From positions 62,001-126,000 of the forward strand of contig NZ_JBQKLQ010000007.1 in the NCBI RefSeq assembly GCF_052116145.1: a DNA stretch of 64,000 bases, written 5' to 3'. The DNA comes from Fundicoccus sp052116145 (GTDB lineage Bacteria; Bacillota; Bacilli; Lactobacillales; Aerococcaceae). The notes beneath the pieces were generated by a model that did not search any database, was not told the DNA's origin, and worked only from the letters and a program-made list of their open reading frames with translations. Position 1 is the stretch's first letter. The number at the start of each line of letters is the position of its first letter. This document shows positions 54,066 to 62,725 of the stretch, piece by piece. Made by a program: the position numbers and the translations under genes.

Positions 54066-55874
54066 TTATTCTGCGCCTTCTTCTGGTGTAGTTTCTTCTA
54101 ACGTTGTGTTTTCTTCTGGTGTTTCTTCAGAAGGTGTTTCCTCACTTAAACTATCCTCTTCGCTTGATGGTTCTTGTGAAACCTCTGACTCAATCACTTC
54201 TTCTAGTGATTCTTCATTTGTTTCTCCAGTCGTTTCTTCGCCTATTTCCTCAGTTACTTCCTCTTCAGGAGCGATATAACCTGGAATCATAAAATCAGCT
54301 GGAATCTCTTGTTGGGCGTATTGATTCTCTACTTGAACACCATATACTGATGCAAAGTCAAAAGTAGCAGGTAAAGTTGTTGCTGTACCTAATATTTCAT
54401 CATATTGAACAATACTGTTGTTTGTTAAATTAAATTCAACATCTGCCATCATTGTCATATGGCTCACAGCATCCCAACGAACAAAGAAGTTAATAAACTC
54501 ATTCGCTTGAGTCATTTCTGCATAACTAAATACTTCTGGTGCTAAACCAGTTGCGTTTGCAATACGTTGGACAATCTCAGCTAAGATTGGATTTTGAGCA
54601 CGTAAGCCGTCTGCAGAATTAAGTTGACTTAACCAGTGGTCTTTCAACGTCACATATTCAATACCAGCTGCTGCCGCTGCTGATTCACGTTCGGCATCAG
54701 TATTCGCTGCATATTGATAAGCTAAAGTTCTTAACTGGTTTAAGGCATCTAATTCTGTTGGTGTTAAGCTTGGTGTTAAAGCTTCAAAGATAAATGTGTG
54801 TGAATACAGAGTATCAATTGTTTCACCCGCTTCAACTAAATCATAGAAATGATTATAAAATGCTTGAATTGCTGGATGGTAGACTGTTTCATCACTAAAG
54901 TCTGCTCTTTCAGCTGCTAATAAATCAGTTGCAGCTACAGCTCCTTCTTGATTTGATAAAATTTGAGACCAAGATTGACCGGCAGTGTTCGCTTGTGTGT
55001 TTTGAAGTTGTTCAACAACATCCGTATCTTGTGCTTGATCAGTTGTTGCGAACTCTGATGCCCAGTTTGAAATTTGAGCGATTACTTCTGGTGAAACGTT
55101 AATTTCTGTATTATTTACAGTTGTAGAATTATCCACATTTGTACTATTATCCACATTGTTTACAGTATTATTGATTGTATTTTGAACAATTTGGATAATT
55201 TTTTCTTCAGATAATAGCTCTCCAGAATTTTCAGTGGTTTCAATAATAATCTGTTGTTTAATATCTGAAGAAATTTGATTCGCTTGATCATCCGTTAATT
55301 CTGTTTCTTCTTGAACTTGTTGGATGATTTGAATTTCCTTTTCAGCTACTTGAATTGACTGTTGGTTTAGTTTAACACCAGACTGTTCTAGTAATGCATA
55401 AACTCCGGCTAAAGCACCTTCACCCGTAACAGGGCTCACGGTACCAATTTTAACAAGTACGTTTTTAGCGCCAGCTGTGATTGCTGCGTTCTGATACGTT
55501 GCTGGGGTTACCAAAGTGATATTCTGTGGCGTAACGATTTGGACTTGTACACCATACCCCTCACTTTGAGACTCGATAAAAGCACTTGAATACACAACAG
55601 TTCCTGGACCAGATCCATCCTGTAAAAAGCGATTAATGACAGTTCCATCGACATAAACAGTGTTCGTTGGTGTAACATCAGACGCACCTAATAATTGAAT
55701 CGTTTGTTGTTGTTGTTCGGCTGATAAAGATGCTCCTAAAGATAATAAACGTTGGCTTTCCGTTTGACTAATCGCTTGGACATAATTGCTTGAACCTACT
55801 AAACTCGGAACAGTTACGGGAGCAAGGGCTAACGACGCTAGAAGAGCCGCTCCAATCTTAAAACTTTTTTTCAT
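54066..55874 (-). CDS. Large secreted DUF1002 protein with acidic tail
   Basis: A 602-residue exported protein. The N-terminus is a clear signal peptide (MKKSFKIGAALLASLALAPV, cleavage likely near 34). Residues about 38-230 match DUF1002 (B. subtilis YpuA-like), beginning QRLLSLGASLSAEQQQQTIQ; the family function is unknown. Then come an Asn-rich stretch at 232-260 (repeats like NNVDNSTNVDNST), a second, unrecognised domain at about 265-540, and a Glu/Thr/Ser/Pro tail at about 542-602. There is no LPxTG or lipobox, so it is probably secreted or held by non-covalent contacts. The start at 55874 has AGGAGTGG and starts the signal peptide; the frame runs 18 codons further upstream. It sits alone between nusB and folD. 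Confidence 0.85.
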   Translation of the reverse strand: MKKSFKIGAALLASLALAPVTVPSLVGSSNYVQAISQTESQRLLSLGASLSAEQQQQTIQLLGASDVTPTNTVYVDGTVINRFLQDGSGPGTVVYSSAFIESQSEGYGVQVQIVTPQNITLVTPATYQNAAITAGAKNVLVKIGTVSPVTGEGALAGVYALLEQSGVKLNQQSIQVAEKEIQIIQQVQEETELTDDQANQISSDIKQQIIIETTENSGELLSEEKIIQIVQNTINNTVNNVDNSTNVDNSTTVNNTEINVSPEVIAQISNWASEFATTDQAQDTDVVEQLQNTQANTAGQSWSQILSNQEGAVAATDLLAAERADFSDETVYHPAIQAFYNHFYDLVEAGETIDTLYSHTFIFEALTPSLTPTELDALNQLRTLAYQYAANTDAERESAAAAAGIEYVTLKDHWLSQLNSADGLRAQNPILAEIVQRIANATGLAPEVFSYAEMTQANEFINFFVRWDAVSHMTMMADVEFNLTNNSIVQYDEILGTATTLPATFDFASVYGVQVENQYAQQEIPADFMIPGYIAPEEEVTEEIGEETTGETNEESLEEVIESEVSQEPSSEEDSLSEETPSEETPEENTTLEETTPEEGAE

Positions 55875-55914
55875 ATATTCCACTCCTATTGATAGCTTGA
55901 TTTGAATTTTACAG

Positions 55915-55947
55915 TTCTCAAATATCATTATAACAAAATATTGAGAA
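55915..55947 (-). promoter_or_regulatory. Promoter of the DUF1002 gene with flanking inverted repeat
   Basis: The minus strand has TGTTATAAT (55935-55927), an extended -10 with perfect TATAAT. TTCTCAA (55915-55921) and TTGAGAA (55941-55947) flank it exactly, as an operator would. Confidence 0.6.
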
Positions 55948-56056
55948 TTATTTATTACGTATTGATTGAAATCGTGTAACTAATTTTTAGATGAGTGCAG
56001 TAACACGAACCTCGTCATAGATACGAACTAAGAATTTATTTAGTAGCTTTGGGGTT

Positions 56057-56084
56057 TATTTAGTCAAACTATGACGACTAAATA
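56057..56084. repeat. Inverted repeat TATTTAGTC / GACTAAATA
   Basis: A perfect 9-bp inverted repeat with a 10-base centre lies in the gap between the DUF1002 promoter and nusB. A further direct copy of TTATTTAGT is at about 56035-56043. It may be a distal regulator site. Confidence 0.45.
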
Positions 56085-56148
56085 CATTGTAAGATGTTTA
56101 CCGAATCTCGACAAGCTACTTTCTAATTCTTCATAATTAAACAAAGAA

Positions 56149-56192
56149 AAACCCAAAAAAAGAAGAATATTCTTCACATATTTTGGGTTTAC
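56149..56192 (-). terminator. Terminator of nusB
   Basis: AAACCCAAAA pairs with TTTTTTTGGGTTT on the minus strand, with an inner GAAGAATATTCTTC palindrome, followed by TTCTTTG. Confidence 0.75.
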
Positions 56193-56198
56193 TCTTTA

Positions 56199-56651
56199 TT
56201 ATGCGTGGTTATCTAATACTTTAGCAAGAACACCACTGATGAAATTACGTGATTTATCATCACTAAAGGATTTACTTAATTCAATCGCTTCATTGACCGC
56301 CACCGTATTGGGTACACGTGTGTTGTCCACGAATAAAATTTCATAAAATGCAATTCTTAAAATTGTTAAATCAATTTTCGCAATGCGAGAAATTGTCCAA
56401 TCCGTTAAATAGTTGCTTATTTGTTGATCAAGTGTTTCTTGCTGAGCAAGCACACCTTCCACTATTTCACGTAAATAGGCATCGATTCTTCCTTGATAGC
56501 CCTCTTCAGGGTCATTACCTGCCAACAGAGCAAATTCCAACGCACTTTCAGTGGTTGTCTCTTCTTGTGGCTCAATTAATTGGAACAACGTCTGCACAGC
56601 TTTTTCACGGACAATATGTCTCGATAATTTATTATTCAAACACTTCACCAT
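56199..56651 (-). CDS. nusB: Transcription antitermination factor NusB
   Basis: A 150-residue all-helical RNA-binding protein of rRNA antitermination. It starts with SRHIVREKAVQTLFQLI (the usual RRxAREKAxQ-like N-terminus) and has ISRIAKIDLTILRIAFYEIL and VAVNEAIELSKSFSDDKSRNFISGVL. It overlaps the Asp23 gene by 20 bases. A TTG four codons inside might be used instead of the ATG. Confidence 0.95.
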   Translation of the reverse strand: MVKCLNNKLSRHIVREKAVQTLFQLIEPQEETTTESALEFALLAGNDPEEGYQGRIDAYLREIVEGVLAQQETLDQQISNYLTDWTISRIAKIDLTILRIAFYEILFVDNTRVPNTVAVNEAIELSKSFSDDKSRNFISGVLAKVLDNHA

Positions 56652-57057
56652 CTTCTAATTCAGTTTCTTCATCAAGATGCAAATAGTCGTGATTAGAAGT
56701 CGGTTCAGTTTCAATTGAGACTACATGAACGTTAACTTCTTGCACTACTAGATCAGTCATAAATAAGATTTGTTCTTTAACTTTTTCTTGAACTTTAATT
56801 GCCACATCTGGCACTGAAAATCCATAATTCAAACGAATCTCAGTATCAATTGCAATGGCATTGTTTTCACGACGTACTTTAACACCGATTCGATCGCGAT
56901 TGCGCGTCATAAAGCCTCCGATTTCGTTCTGTACACTTGCGTGTAGTTTATGAACACCTTCAACTTCACTTGCAGCTTTAGCAGCAATACTTTCCAATAC
57001 GCCTGTTGTAATATTGATTTCTCCTAAATTTAAAGAAACACCTGTTTGTTTAGACAT
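56632..57057 (-). CDS. Asp23/Gls24 family protein (YqhY-like)
   Basis: A 141-residue Asp23-family protein starting MSKQTGVSLNLGEINITTGVLESIA. The family core includes VEGVHKLHAS and the later VPDVAIKVQEKVKEQILFMTDL. In B. subtilis YqhY lies next to accBC and nusB and is linked to the control of acetyl-CoA carboxylase activity; here it keeps the nusB neighbour. The ATG at 57057 has AAGGAGG nine bases upstream; the frame runs eight codons further. The C-terminus is very acidic. Confidence 0.92.
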   Translation of the reverse strand: MSKQTGVSLNLGEINITTGVLESIAAKAASEVEGVHKLHASVQNEIGGFMTRNRDRIGVKVRRENNAIAIDTEIRLNYGFSVPDVAIKVQEKVKEQILFMTDLVVQEVNVHVVSIETEPTSNHDYLHLDEETELEDGEVFE

Positions 57058-57122
57058 GTTCTTCGCCTCCTTTTCATACAATTTAGTATCGTGTATATTT
57101 TAGCGGAAAATCCACCCAGTTA

Positions 57123-58184
57123 CTATAGGATAATTAAATGTTTTGGACTTTTGTTCAGACTTTCAACCCCATCCACCTGCACAAGTAAGTCATTTTCGAT
57201 CCGTACGCCACCTAATCCTGGGATATAAATTCCTGGTTCGTTAGTAATAACATTTCCAACTTGAACAGCTTCTTCGTTTTTAAATGAGATGGCTGGTAAT
57301 TCATGAACATCTAAGCCAAGACCATGACCAGTACTATGTCCAAAATAGTCACCATAACCTTTTTCTGTAATGTAATCACGTGCTAAGGCATCGATTTCTT
57401 TACCCGTCATTCCCGCCTTTGCTCCGCGGTTTACGCGTTCATGTGCTTCTAAAACAATGTGATAAATCTTTTCTAATTCTGGATCCACACTTCCAATCGC
57501 AATTGTTCGAGTCATATCTGAACTATAACCCTTGTAATAACAACCCCAGTCTAAAGTAATCATATCACCATCTTCAATGACTTTATCTGACGCCACACCA
57601 TGAGGCATAGATGAACGAACACCACTGGCAACAATTGTATCGAAAGACATTGCTGAAGCTCCTTTTCCTTTGAGGAAAGCTTCCAATTCATTAGCTACTT
57701 CAAGCTCTGTGACACCAGGTTTGATGAATTTAAGGATATGTTCAAAGGATTGATCCGTAATGTCACACGCTTCTTTAATCAATGCAATTTCAGAAGGCTC
57801 TTTAATTTCTCGGATTTTTTCTACTAATCCTTTTGTCTCCACAATTTCAGCAGAAAATAATTCTTTAATGTGTAAGTAAGTTGTGACGTTCATTTGATTG
57901 GCCTCAATCGCCAGTTTTTTTACATTATTCGCAATCAAAACATCATTCACTTCTGCCATGATTGGCTGCTTATGAATCCTAACGGTATAACCAACTGCTT
58001 GCTGCGCTGCTTGTTCGTTATAACGAAAATCAGTGATGAAATAAGCTTCATTTTGAGTGATGACTGCAACGCCTGCACTCCCTGTAAAATTTGCCAAATA
58101 ACGTAAGTTAACAGTTTCTGTAACTAATAAGGCATCCACATTTAGTTCTGTTAGTTTATTTCTAACTTTATCAATTCTAGACAT
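57123..58184 (-). CDS. pepP: Xaa-Pro peptidase (M24 family)
   Basis: A 353-residue metallopeptidase with an N-terminal creatinase-like domain (about 1-125) and a pita-bread catalytic domain. The metal ligands are seen: Asp in LDWGCYYKGYSSDMTRT, His in GHSTGHGLGLDVHE, Glu in ITNEPGIYIPG and Glu in GGVRIENDL. It removes residues N-terminal to proline (aminopeptidase P or prolidase; sequence alone does not decide). In B. subtilis the same position (yqhT) neighbours efp. Confidence 0.93.
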   Translation of the reverse strand: MSRIDKVRNKLTELNVDALLVTETVNLRYLANFTGSAGVAVITQNEAYFITDFRYNEQAAQQAVGYTVRIHKQPIMAEVNDVLIANNVKKLAIEANQMNVTTYLHIKELFSAEIVETKGLVEKIREIKEPSEIALIKEACDITDQSFEHILKFIKPGVTELEVANELEAFLKGKGASAMSFDTIVASGVRSSMPHGVASDKVIEDGDMITLDWGCYYKGYSSDMTRTIAIGSVDPELEKIYHIVLEAHERVNRGAKAGMTGKEIDALARDYITEKGYGDYFGHSTGHGLGLDVHELPAISFKNEEAVQVGNVITNEPGIYIPGLGGVRIENDLLVQVDGVESLNKSPKHLIIL

Positions 58185-58215
58185 AATACATCCTTCTTTC
58201 TATTCATTCTCGACT

Positions 58216-58224
58216 AGTATACCA
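58216..58224 (-). promoter_or_regulatory. Extended -10 promoter of the peptidase gene
   Basis: The minus strand reads TGGTATACT (58224-58216), 32 bases before the start codon of the peptidase; there is no strong -35. Confidence 0.55.
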
Positions 58225-58273
58225 AATTTCAAGCTTTTTACGAAATATTTCAACAGCAAGCTTTGAAATTCAT

Positions 58274-58305
58274 CAAAAAAAACAGCCCTTACTCTCGCTT
58301 GGGCT
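58274..58305 (-). terminator. Terminator of the KdgT-type gene
   Basis: AGCCC / GGGCT with a 12-base loop followed by G and eight T on the minus strand. Confidence 0.85.
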
Positions 58306-58313
58306 ATTATGGA

Positions 58314-59267
58314 TTAAAAGTTAGGTGTTTTTAAATCATGCACATGATTACGAGTGTTCAATTTTTTAGCTAGATAGGGTGTGATAATGCTTGTTAAAAC
58401 GACACCAAAAGCAATTTGAGCTGTTGCTGATGCAACAAAAGGTTGAATGGATGGATTTGATTGAGCGATTAAAGTTGGTACTGAGACCGACATCCCAGCA
58501 ATGGAACTAATCGCTAGAGAAGAAATTCCATCTTTTTTTAATAATTTCATTTCAACATAAAGTAGAATAGGTAACATCAATATATAGAAGATAATTGTGA
58601 TAATGACACCTTGAACCCCAGATTGAACGGCATTAATTAAGTTGATATTTGCACCAAAACTCCAGCCCATGAATGGAGTTAAAACTGAAACACCTGGTGC
58701 CAGGAACTTTGCCATATTCTCATCTAAATTCCCAACTAGCATTCCTAGTAAGATTGGAATTAGAGTTGAAAGAATTGGCATCCAATCAATGGCAGTTGCT
58801 TGTGATAGTCCAAATATCAGCATCGGATAAGCTGGAACACATAATAAACCAACTAAGCCAAAAGCAGAGACATCATCTGGTGTTCCCATCTCATCCTCTA
58901 AAGCTAGATATAAAGATGGGTTGGTACTACAGATAGTTGCGATAAAGGCAACCGCACTGATTCCTAAAAATCCTGATTGACCAAATAATTGGATAAATAC
59001 AATACTTGCTATCACACAAATAATTATTTTTGTTAATAAGAGAACTCCCTGTTTTTTTAACACTTTACCAATTCGGTGAATGTTTAGCCCGGCTCCTGAA
59101 CAAAAACACGTCACACCAATAACATAGTTTAAACCATCCGTTGTGAACATCGCTTGAGTCATACCACCGATTCTAAATAAGTTAGGTGCGAAAGTATAAA
59201 AAATTGCACTTAACAGCATTGGAACTAGTAATAGTCCACCTGGAAACTTTTTCATAAAATTAAACAC
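58314..59267 (-). CDS. 2-keto-3-deoxygluconate permease family protein (KdgT-like)
   Basis: A 317-residue membrane protein with about ten helices. The opening MKKFPGGLLLVPMLLSAIFYTFAPNLFRIGG and the later STNPSLYLALEDEMG match the KdgT family of H+-coupled 2-keto-3-deoxygluconate carriers. No kduI, kduD, kdgK or kdgA gene is nearby, so the true substrate is open. The GTG at 59267 follows AAGG by seven bases and is preferred; an ATG lies four codons later. It is alone, between rnjA and pepP. Confidence 0.85.
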   Translation of the reverse strand: MFNFMKKFPGGLLLVPMLLSAIFYTFAPNLFRIGGMTQAMFTTDGLNYVIGVTCFCSGAGLNIHRIGKVLKKQGVLLLTKIIICVIASIVFIQLFGQSGFLGISAVAFIATICSTNPSLYLALEDEMGTPDDVSAFGLVGLLCVPAYPMLIFGLSQATAIDWMPILSTLIPILLGMLVGNLDENMAKFLAPGVSVLTPFMGWSFGANINLINAVQSGVQGVIITIIFYILMLPILLYVEMKLLKKDGISSLAISSIAGMSVSVPTLIAQSNPSIQPFVASATAQIAFGVVLTSIITPYLAKKLNTRNHVHDLKTPNF

Positions 59268-59466
59268 GGAACAACCTTCTTTCGTTTTATGGACTCATAC
59301 TTTCTCATATTTATTTGTCATTGTGTATAGTCATTTCATATTAAATCATTCTTTTGTTTGAGCAATTGAGACAACATACTTTTCAGTCTTTTTGTAAATT
59401 AGTTTTGGCTGTATGTCATAAGGTCCCTATTCGGCCTGGAGTGTAACTATCTAGAGGGAAAAAGCA

Positions 59467-59502
59467 CTCATTCTTGTAAGGATACAAAAAGGAGTGCTTC
59501 TA
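59467..59502 (-). terminator. Terminator of rnjA
   Basis: AGCACTC / GAGTGCT outer stem with inner TTGTA / TACAA pairing, followed on the minus strand by TTTTTCCC. Confidence 0.85.
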
Positions 59503-59505
59503 TAA

Positions 59506-61221
59506 TTAATCTACTTTAGCTGAGCGCTTGCGCACACCTTTGTTTACATCAAGTAAAACTGGTAGAATCATTGGATTTCGTTCTGTTTTTTCATAAATCA
59601 ATGGTTGAATTTGTTCAAAAATCAAGTCACGAATGAGTCGCTCAGTGACATTATTTCCATTTTCGTTCAAGCCACGGTTAATGATCGAACGTAAATTGTT
59701 TTGTAAGTCGTGAATTAAATCACCGGACTCACGCATATAAATGAAGCCACGTGACATTATGTCTGGACCACTGACCAGTTGCTTGTTCTCGTAATCGATT
59801 GTCGCTGTTACAATTACTAAGCCTTCTTCTGAAAGACTTTTACGGTCACGTAATACAATGCTACCGATGTCGCCAATTCCGCTTCCGTCAACATAGATAT
59901 CATTTGCAGGGAATCGTCCGGCTAATCGAGCAGTTTCAGCTGTTAAAGCTAATACTTGACCATTCTCCATGATATAACAGTTATCTCGTGGAATCCCTGT
60001 TCTTTGAGCTAATTCGGTATGAATACTTAACATACGGTATTCACCGTGGACTGGAATAAAGAATTTAGGTTTCATTAATCTTAACATTAATAATTGTTCT
60101 TGTTGACCACCGTGTCCTGACGTATGGATGTTATTAAATTTACCATGAATAACATTTGCTCCAGCTTCAGTTAATTGATTGATAACACGGTTGACACTAA
60201 TCGTGTTACCAGGGATTGGTGAACTCGAAAAGATGACAGTATCTTCTGGTTGTAATTGGATTTGACGGTGTGAACCTGCTGCAATTCGGCTAAGGGCGGC
60301 CATAGGTTCACCTTGCGATCCAGTACACAGAATAATCATTTGATCTGCAGGATGTTGATTCAGATCGCGATTGTCGATAATAACTTCGTTATTTTCATCT
60401 TGAATATAACCTAATTCACGACCAGTTTTTATAGCATTCTCCATACTTCTACCGAATACAGCAACTTTACGCCCAGTATCTTTAGCAGTTTGAATCACTT
60501 GTTGGAGACGTGACACGTTTGATGCGAATGTAGCAAAAATTACACGGCCAGAGACCCGTTGGATAATGTTCTTAATTGATTGTCCAACGATTTGTTCTGA
60601 CTTAGTAAAGGTTGGAATTTCTGAGTTTGTACTATCACTAAGTAAAGCGAGTACGCCCTCTTCACCAATACGAGCCATTCGGTGTAAGTCCGCTGGTTCA
60701 CCTACTGGTGTAAAATCAAACTTAAAGTCACCTGTGAAGACAATGTTGCCTGGAGGAGTTTTTACAACCACCCCATATGCTTCTGGAATACTGTGAGTGG
60801 TACGATAGAAACTCACACTAGTTTTTCTAAAACGAATAACTGAATTTTCATCGATTTCAGTAATGTTCGCATCTCTCAACAAACCACGTTCATGTAATTT
60901 ATTTCGAATTAAAGCACTAGCTAACTTGCCAGCATAAATCGGAACGTTAAATTGTTGAAGTAAGAATGGGATTCCCCCAATGTGGTCTTCGTGTCCGTGA
61001 CTAATTATCAAAGCTTTCACTTTATGACGATTTTGTAAGATGTATTGATAATCAGGAATCACATAGTCGATTCCTAACAATTCATCTTCCGGAAACATAA
61101 CACCACTATCTAATAAGATTATCTCATCTTGAAATTGAACGCCATACATGTTCTTTCCAATTTCATTTAAACCTCCAACAGCGAAGACTCCAGCCTCGTT
61201 GTTTTTTATATTAACAGACAT
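59506..61221 (-). CDS. rnjA: Ribonuclease J
   Basis: A 571-residue metallo-beta-lactamase / beta-CASP nuclease with both 5' exonuclease and endonuclease activity in mRNA decay. The zinc motif is ISHGHEDHIGGIPF near 73-86. FTGDFKFDFTPVG, LLSDSTNSEIPTFTKSE and IHTSGHGGQQEQLLM are the further metal and beta-CASP motifs, and FIPVHGEYRML is near 386. It follows rpoY after two bases, the conserved rpoY-rnjA pair of Firmicutes. Confidence 0.96.
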   Translation of the reverse strand: MSVNIKNNEAGVFAVGGLNEIGKNMYGVQFQDEIILLDSGVMFPEDELLGIDYVIPDYQYILQNRHKVKALIISHGHEDHIGGIPFLLQQFNVPIYAGKLASALIRNKLHERGLLRDANITEIDENSVIRFRKTSVSFYRTTHSIPEAYGVVVKTPPGNIVFTGDFKFDFTPVGEPADLHRMARIGEEGVLALLSDSTNSEIPTFTKSEQIVGQSIKNIIQRVSGRVIFATFASNVSRLQQVIQTAKDTGRKVAVFGRSMENAIKTGRELGYIQDENNEVIIDNRDLNQHPADQMIILCTGSQGEPMAALSRIAAGSHRQIQLQPEDTVIFSSSPIPGNTISVNRVINQLTEAGANVIHGKFNNIHTSGHGGQQEQLLMLRLMKPKFFIPVHGEYRMLSIHTELAQRTGIPRDNCYIMENGQVLALTAETARLAGRFPANDIYVDGSGIGDIGSIVLRDRKSLSEEGLVIVTATIDYENKQLVSGPDIMSRGFIYMRESGDLIHDLQNNLRSIINRGLNENGNNVTERLIRDLIFEQIQPLIYEKTERNPMILPVLLDVNKGVRKRSAKVD

Positions 61222-61223
61222 GG

Positions 61224-61439
61224 TTAATACTCCACAACGTTAAAATCCGGATTATTTTCGCGCTCATATTCTAGGTGAGCACCTGAAACTTCTTGGACTA
61301 ATTCAATATTGTATGGTGTATTGTTAGCCAATTTCTCTCTTGCTTCTATCAGACTATCCGCCTCTAAAAACATCGATTTTGTTTTCTCGCGATTTGGAAT
61401 TTGTAATTTGCTTTCTTGGTATATAACTTTAAATATCAT
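61224..61439 (-). CDS. rpoY: RNA polymerase epsilon subunit
   Basis: A 71-residue protein starting MIFKVIYQESKLQIPNREKT, the RpoY (DUF1447) family. Its position directly before rnjA is conserved in Firmicutes. It binds RNA polymerase near the downstream DNA clamp. Confidence 0.95.
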   Translation of the reverse strand: MIFKVIYQESKLQIPNREKTKSMFLEADSLIEAREKLANNTPYNIELVQEVSGAHLEYERENNPDFNVVEY

Positions 61440-61507
61440 TTGTATATTTAACTCCTTTTATTTATTTTCAACTGAGTGTTGAGCGTTAGCCACTCTTAGC
61501 CTCTTTC

Positions 61508-61516
61508 ATTTTAGCA
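61508..61516 (-). promoter_or_regulatory. Extended -10 promoter of rpoY-rnjA
   Basis: TGCTAAAAT on the minus strand (61516-61508), 69 bases before rpoY. A second candidate, TGGTATACT, lies just upstream. Confidence 0.5.
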
Positions 61517-61602
61517 TACTTTATTTTTCAAGTATACCAACTGACACTTTTGAAAAGGTATTCATTAATTTAACGAAAACTTAAACAATTAAAAAGCATA
61601 AA

Positions 61603-61631
61603 TTGACTTAAAATACGTATTTATATATGAC
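61603..61631 (+). promoter_or_regulatory. Candidate promoter of the comG operon
   Basis: TTGACT (61603-61608) and TATGAC (61626-61631) are 17 bases apart. The spacer holds the palindrome AAATACGTATTT (61611-61622), whose TACGTATT resembles but does not equal the streptococcal competence (cin) box TACGAATA. Confidence 0.4.
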
Positions 61632-61671
61632 GAGTCTTTTGTCAATATATTTTTGAAAGGGTGATGTACTA

Positions 61672-62725
61672 ATGATTGAACAAGACGCTCAAGAGTTAAT
61701 CAAAAGCTGCCGTTAATATTGGGGTTTCAGATATCCATTTGTTGCCCATCAACACTGATGTCTACTGTATCTATTTTCGAATTAATGGAAAGTTAGAAAA
61801 GTATCAAACACAGCCAATTGAGTGGGGAAAGCGTTTAATTAGCTATTTTAAATTTCTCGCCAATATGGATGTGGGTGAAAAACGAAAACCACAATCTGGT
61901 GCGAGTCATCTACAAGTGGATAGTAGTCCAGTCGAATTAAGATTTTCAACTATTACAAATGTTCTGCTTTTGGAATCGCTTGTTATTCGTGTCATTCGAC
62001 AACAATTGAAAAGTAGTCATGCAATTCAAACTTACTTTCCACAAGATATCACACTCCTGCGCTCCTTATTAAAAAGAAAAAGTGGTCTCGTTTTATTTTC
62101 AGGGCCTGTCGGGTCTGGAAAAACTACTACCATTTATCAATTACTCAGAGAAAGAATGTCTCAAGAAACCGTCCAAATCATTACGATGGAAGATCCGGTT
62201 GAAATTTATGAAGCAAACTTCCTTCAAACGGAAGTCAATGAATTAGCGGGAATTTCCTATGATGTCTTAATTAAATCATCTTTACGTCACCACCCCGATA
62301 TCTTAATGATTGGTGAGATTCGTGATGAAGAGACGGCTCGAATGGCAATTCGCGGTGCTTTAACAGGTCATTTGATGATTGCGACGATTCATGCTAAAGA
62401 TACTTTAGGAGTCATTGCCCGTTTACAGGAATTACAAGTGACATCTGAACAACTCAAGCAAACTTTAATTGGTGTCGTTTCCCAACGACTTGTCCCGCGC
62501 TATTGTTACCAATGCCAAGGTGATTGTCGTCCACAATGTAGCCTGTCGCCCTTAGGTACAAAAAGAGCCGCTCTGTTAGAGATTATGTCTGGTCAAGTAT
62601 TAAAGGAAGTCTTGACTTTCAACGAGGCGCCTCAACACTTGGTCAATTTAAATCAAAAACTTAGAAAGGCGTGGGCATGTGGCTACATCAACGAAAAAAC
62701 CTATACTCAGTTCGAAGTTATTTAA
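61672..62725 (+). pseudogene. comGA: Competence pilus assembly ATPase ComGA, frameshifted near its start
   Basis: ComGA is the secretion-type ATPase that drives the transformation pilus. The ATG at 61672 (GGGTGA site upstream) gives MIEQDAQELIK and then meets TAA at 61714-61716. Dropping one A from the AAAA at 61702-61705 restores a normal sequence, AAVNIGVSDIHLLPIN, that runs to 62725 (about 350 residues). The rest is intact: Walker A FSGPVGSGKTTTI, the Asp box DPVEIYE, Walker B ILMIGEIRDEETARMA, the His box GALTGHLMIATIHA and the zinc-type CYQCQGDCRPQC. So it carries a one-base insertion: a real mutation, a phase or programmed shift, or a sequencing error. Confidence 0.88.

Noticed and set aside
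54100..54300. Reading frame opposite the acidic tail of the DUF1002 gene
   Set aside because: It mirrors the low-complexity Glu-rich coding strand, has no ribosome binding site and resembles no family.
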